64,000 nucleotides of DNA, from positions 592,069 through 656,068 of the forward strand of contig DAOSXA010000001.1 in NCBI GenBank assembly GCA_035380245.1, in the 5' to 3' direction. The notes beneath the pieces are model-generated. The model did not search any database and had not been told where the DNA came from. It saw nothing but the letters and a program-made list of their open reading frames with translations. This DNA comes from Candidatus Zixiibacteriota bacterium (GTDB lineage: Bacteria > Zixibacteria > MSB-5A5 > GN15 > FEB-12). The translations under genes and the position numbers were made by a program. Below, piece by piece: positions 61,008-64,000 of the stretch (position 1 is the stretch's first letter; every line of letters begins with the position of its first letter).

Positions 61008-61037
61008 GACGCCCGCCCGAGCGGGCGTCTTTTTTTT
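61008..61037 (+). terminator. Terminator of pilin 2
   Basis: The stem GACGCCCGC / GCGGGCGTC, loop CCGA, is followed by eight T or so. Nearly identical to the terminator of pilin 3. Confidence 0.92.
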
Positions 61038-61081
61038 GCCTGTTGGGCATTATTCACGATCCCATAGAATTGGCCGGGAGC

Positions 61082-61115
61082 TTTGCATTCTGCGAGGTTT
61101 TTTGCGAAATGCAAA
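61082..61115. promoter_or_regulatory. Upstream activator site of pilin 3 (inverted repeat)
   Basis: TTTGCATTCTGC, ten bases, GCGAAATGCAAA. It lies 132 bases upstream of the -24 GG and matches the element at 60303-60334 in sequence and spacing. Confidence 0.65.
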
Positions 61116-61246
61116 CCGTCAACCGTAAATGGACTACTATAATCCATGAGGGCAACGTCCCACAGTTCACCGGGGATCGGGATTTATGGATTGCGCAACA
61201 AGTGGTTACAGGCATCTCACGATGTGCAAAATCAGTTCACCGGTTT

Positions 61247-61262
61247 CGGTATACTCTTTGCA
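61247..61262 (+). promoter_or_regulatory. Sigma-54 promoter of pilin 3
   Basis: CGGTATACTCTTTGCA: GG at 61248-61249, ten bases, GC at 61260-61261. The -12 box TTTGCA is perfect. Confidence 0.75.
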
Positions 61263-61329
61263 AAAACAGCCGACAGAAATGAAAAGAAACAACGACCTGA
61301 AACTACAGTATTCCTGACAGGAGGATGAG

Positions 61330-61773
61330 ATGTTTAACAGAATGCACAATCGCAAGGGTTTCACACTGATCGAGTTGATGATCGTTGTCGTGATCATCGG
61401 TATTTTGGCTGCCCTGGCTATTCCTCGTTTTATGCAGGCGACGACCAAGTCGAAGCAGTCCGAGGCCAAGGGTATCCTGAAGCAGATCTACACCATGGAG
61501 CGCACTGAGCGCCAGGCCAATGGTGAGTATCTGGCTTGTGCCGCTGATGATGCCGACGACTTCCGCGCTCTCGGGATCGAGTTGCCGGAAGGTCATAAGT
61601 ACTCTTATGTCGTAACCTGCGCCGATCCGGAACAGGATTTTGCGGCTGAGGCTACCTGGGATATCGATGGCGACGGTAACACCGATACCTGGCAGATGAC
61701 TGAGACCGGTGAACTCTGGTGCGCCTACGATGACGTCACCGACACCGACAACGGCGACTACGTCCGTCCGTAA
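61330..61773 (+). CDS. pilA: Type IV major pilin (PilA-like), copy 3
   Basis: 147 residues with leader MFNRMHNRKG cut before FTLIELM. It is identical to copy 2 from residue 50 to the end, and the DNA there has almost no silent changes, while the first 150 bases differ at many third positions. It has its own sigma-54 promoter, upstream site and terminator. The pattern points to gene conversion of the 3' part between the two genes. The product should build the same pilus, with slightly different assembly helix. Confidence 0.92.
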   Translation: MFNRMHNRKGFTLIELMIVVVIIGILAALAIPRFMQATTKSKQSEAKGILKQIYTMERTERQANGEYLACAADDADDFRALGIELPEGHKYSYVVTCADPEQDFAAEATWDIDGDGNTDTWQMTETGELWCAYDDVTDTDNGDYVRP

Positions 61774-61798
61774 CGTAGCAGCCGTACAAGTCTCCCAC

Positions 61799-61828
61799 GA
61801 CGCCCGCCCGAGCGGGCGTCTTTTTTTT
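61799..61828 (+). terminator. Terminator of pilin 3
   Basis: The stem GACGCCCGC / GCGGGCGTC, loop CCGA, is followed by eight T. Confidence 0.92.
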
Positions 61829-61889
61829 GCCTGTTTTCACTGATGAATTATGCTTGAAAATCAGGTATTGGTAGAGTTACATATCCTGC

Positions 61890-63833
61890 ATGAAAACCCT
61901 CTACTACATTCCCTTGTTCTGTCTGCTTATGGCGGGCACGATTACAGCTCAGGAGAGCGCTAATCTCTCACCGGAACGGTTCGGACTGGAGAATCTTTCC
62001 GAGTATCTTTCACTCAAACCGGACGATATCGGCTATCGCTCCGATTACACCGAGCCGGATTCATTCCGTCTCAAGATAGTAGCCGATCTCATGGCCCGAC
62101 CGCTGGACATGGTTCCATATCTCGAAGGACTTAAAAGCAGTGCCGTTAAGAATCAACCGGAGATTCTGGCCTCGGTGCTTTTTGGTGATCTTCAGGGCGA
62201 ACATCAAATCGACCGTAATCCCCCCTATCAGGCGGGAGTTGATGAACTCAAACGAACTTATAACCTGTTCTACACCGAGTTCGAACTGAATCAGCTCCTG
62301 ACCCGTATGGCTACCTACATCGATGTGATTCTCCCTAAATCGACAGAGGTTTCTCTGGCGCGACTTTCTGCCGAGGAACGCCGCTTCCTCTACAAGGAAT
62401 TCAAGGAATTACTGGTCACCCGGGTCGAGGAAGAATTTTACTCACCTCAGCAAAGCGACTCCGCCGAGAAAGCCGAGGAAGCCTACACCGAGCAGTTTGT
62501 CGAGTTCGGCGGGAAAATCGACATGGACCCTCTGCTTCGAGCCGGAATCGACTGTCTCCGGGATGCAGCCATGTCTTCCGGGATGCTTCTCAAACGGGTA
62601 GGTTACGACCGTATCTTCATGGAGGAGATTCTTCGGGGTACGGGTTATTTACCGGATGATGCCGATCGTGAATCTTATCTTGGGATGCAGAAAGGCTGGA
62701 AAATCGGCGGTCCCGGCAACGATTACTACAGCGGTGATTATACCTTTATTCTGGATTTCGGCGGCAACGATATCTATGACCTGACCTACGATCCGGCCCA
62801 CCCCCACCCGGTCATTATTATTGATTTCAGCGGCAACGACGTCTATCGCGCCGGGAGTGATTTCTGCCTCGGCTCCGGGTGCATGTCGGTCGGGTTGTTG
62901 CTCGACTACGAGGGTAACGATGTATACCAGGGGCGGTCGTTTGCTATCGGCTCCGGTTTCTTCGGCCTCGGGGTGGTCTGGGACGGCGCCGGTGACGACC
63001 GCTACGACGGCGACACTCACGTACAGGGAGCGGCCAGTTTCGGTCTGGGAATGCTGGTAGATGAGGACGGACGAGACATATACAACGCAGCCCTTTATTC
63101 ACAGGGATTCGGATTCATTCGCGGTATCGGCGTAATTTTCGAGCGAGACGGCTCCGACACTTATTACGCCGGCGGAAAATACAAGGATGTCCTCCGTTAT
63201 GAAGATCATTACCTGTCGCTCTCTCAGGGTTTCGGTTATGGTCTGAGGCCCTGGATGTCGGGAGGGATAGGCGCCATTATCGACATCAACGGAAACGACA
63301 ACCTTTATTCCGATATTTTCGCCCAGGCCGCCTCGTATTGGTGGTCCCTGGGGCTGATTTATGATTCTACCGGTCATGACAACTATCAGTCGTTTCAATA
63401 CGCTCAGGGAGCGGCAACACACATGACCCTCGGTCTTTTGATCAACGAGGAAGGCAACGACGTCTATTTCGGCAAAGGACTCATGCACGGTTGCGGCCAT
63501 GACTATTCCTGCGGCATGATTCTGGATCGACACGGCAACGATACTTATACCGCTTACGATCTTTCGCAGGGAGCCGGATCGGCCAACGGCGCCGGAGTGC
63601 TGATCGATGTCGAAGGAGACGACCGCTATTTCGTTCACAAGAAAGACAATACTCAGGGGTACGGCAATCCGCGACGGGATTTCGGCTCGATTGGTCTTTT
63701 CATCGATCTGGGCGGGAAGGACCAATACTGGGGGAACGGTCAGGATAACTATTACTGGAGAACCGACTCGAAATGGGGCGGCGGCATGGATATTGAATTG
63801 AATCCGCCCGACAGCACGGAGGACGGACAATGA
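61890..63833 (+). CDS. Secreted protein with about twelve ~30-residue Gly-Asn-Asp repeats (uncharacterised)
   Basis: 647 residues. Signal peptide (1-20, ending ITAQ). Residues 30-265 are helical. Residues 270-635 are tandem repeats built on the pattern hydrophobic-strand, D/E-x-x-G-N/D-D-x-Y, then x-Q-G-x-G: for example LLDYEGNDVYQGRSFAIGSG, VVWDGAGDDRYDGDTHVQGA and LLINEEGNDVYFGKG. The pattern suggests a beta-solenoid or propeller, perhaps with calcium or sugar binding through GNDxY. It resembles but is not a hemolysin-type (GGxGxDxUx) repeat. The next gene overlaps by 4 bases. It follows the pilins, so an adhesin or surface-layer role is possible. Confidence 0.75.
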   Translation: MKTLYYIPLFCLLMAGTITAQESANLSPERFGLENLSEYLSLKPDDIGYRSDYTEPDSFRLKIVADLMARPLDMVPYLEGLKSSAVKNQPEILASVLFGDLQGEHQIDRNPPYQAGVDELKRTYNLFYTEFELNQLLTRMATYIDVILPKSTEVSLARLSAEERRFLYKEFKELLVTRVEEEFYSPQQSDSAEKAEEAYTEQFVEFGGKIDMDPLLRAGIDCLRDAAMSSGMLLKRVGYDRIFMEEILRGTGYLPDDADRESYLGMQKGWKIGGPGNDYYSGDYTFILDFGGNDIYDLTYDPAHPHPVIIIDFSGNDVYRAGSDFCLGSGCMSVGLLLDYEGNDVYQGRSFAIGSGFFGLGVVWDGAGDDRYDGDTHVQGAASFGLGMLVDEDGRDIYNAALYSQGFGFIRGIGVIFERDGSDTYYAGGKYKDVLRYEDHYLSLSQGFGYGLRPWMSGGIGAIIDINGNDNLYSDIFAQAASYWWSLGLIYDSTGHDNYQSFQYAQGAATHMTLGLLINEEGNDVYFGKGLMHGCGHDYSCGMILDRHGNDTYTAYDLSQGAGSANGAGVLIDVEGDDRYFVHKKDNTQGYGNPRRDFGSIGLFIDLGGKDQYWGNGQDNYYWRTDSKWGGGMDIELNPPDSTEDGQ

Positions 63834-64000
63834 AATTCAAAAATGTGATTTTCCTGATTACGCTGTCGGCTATCTTGATTTCGAGCCGGTCGATATCGGC
63901 CCAGGACAGCGAATTTAAGCGGAAGTTCGATTCATTGTTCGTTCTTGCCGGATCGGGATCGGTACTGCACCAGGATCTCGTGGAACCGGCCAAGGACTCC
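63830..64000 (+). CDS. Exported protein, N-terminal part (cut by window end)
   Basis: 57 codons are visible from ATG 63830, which overlaps the previous stop (ATGA) and has GGAGGACGGACA upstream. A signal peptide (MKFKNVIFLITLSAILISSR, cut near ISA-QD) starts it. The visible mature part (FKRKFDSLFVLAGSGSVLHQ) gives no family. It is probably translated with and functions beside the repeat protein. Confidence 0.65.
   Translation, partial: MKFKNVIFLITLSAILISSRSISAQDSEFKRKFDSLFVLAGSGSVLHQDLVEPAKDS

Overview
The window looks like a chromosomal contig from a Gram-negative bacterium of about 55% GC. It carries outer-membrane barrels, lipobox lipoproteins and a MacA/MacB-like exporter. Two secreted proteins end in paired dockerin-like modules (DIADLVYLVTYMFQNGP), a style I associate with FCB-group lineages such as candidate phylum Zixibacteria. 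That placement is inference; no 16S gene is present.

Layout. 1-4.4 kb: envelope proteins, a small thioredoxin-fold-like protein and three tandem PepSY-like secreted paralogues (minus), the last running into intergenic palindromic repeats. 4.7-7.5 kb: ftsB-like, recO and glyS, preceded by an unannotated 42-codon gene with a full-length Shine-Dalgarno sequence. 7.5-9.3 kb: gene-poor, with a tRNA-like element, two promoter-terminator pairs that may make small RNAs, and one wHTH-like gene. 9.3-12.5 kb: pilT and a multidomain MshEN/receiver/HD/PATAN protein. 12.8-19.3 kb: a secreted dockerin protein, then an iron operon dtxR-feoA-feoB-porin with two DtxR-type boxes inside promoters. 19.5-26.5 kb: M6 protease, PilZ protein, Fe-SOD, DUF1573 protein, ECF sigma and anti-sigma. 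27-38 kb: a GT39-like membrane protein, selD (itself a selenoprotein with in-frame TGA), OmpA-type and metacaspase-like lipoproteins, the ABC exporter, DUF2807 and nitrilase genes.

38.3-41.4 kb: tRNA-Ile2(CAT) and tRNA-Val(CAC), a zinc-ribbon coiled-coil protein, guaB and the RNase P RNA. 41.4-55 kb: recJ followed by a long acyl-CoA operon: meaB, an isobutyryl-CoA-type mutase large subunit, a B12 subunit, acyl-CoA dehydrogenase, an MBL-fold hydrolase, carboxyltransferase, biotin carboxylase, biotin carrier, methylmalonyl-CoA mutase and epimerase. Together these would carry propionyl-CoA to succinyl-CoA and, by the active-site residues, interconvert isobutyryl- and butyryl-CoA.

56-64 kb: a BlaI-like repressor, a GAF/fRMsr-like protein and a UroD-like protein. 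Then comes a type IV pilin locus: an NtrC-family regulator, three pilins each behind a GG-N10-GC sigma-54 promoter (two with a shared upstream inverted repeat), and a secreted beta-repeat protein. The parts most worth follow-up are the sigma-54 pilin regulon with its twin pilins, the Sec-containing SelD, the ICM/MCM pair, the 42-aa protein and the RNA candidates at 7.9-8.3 kb.
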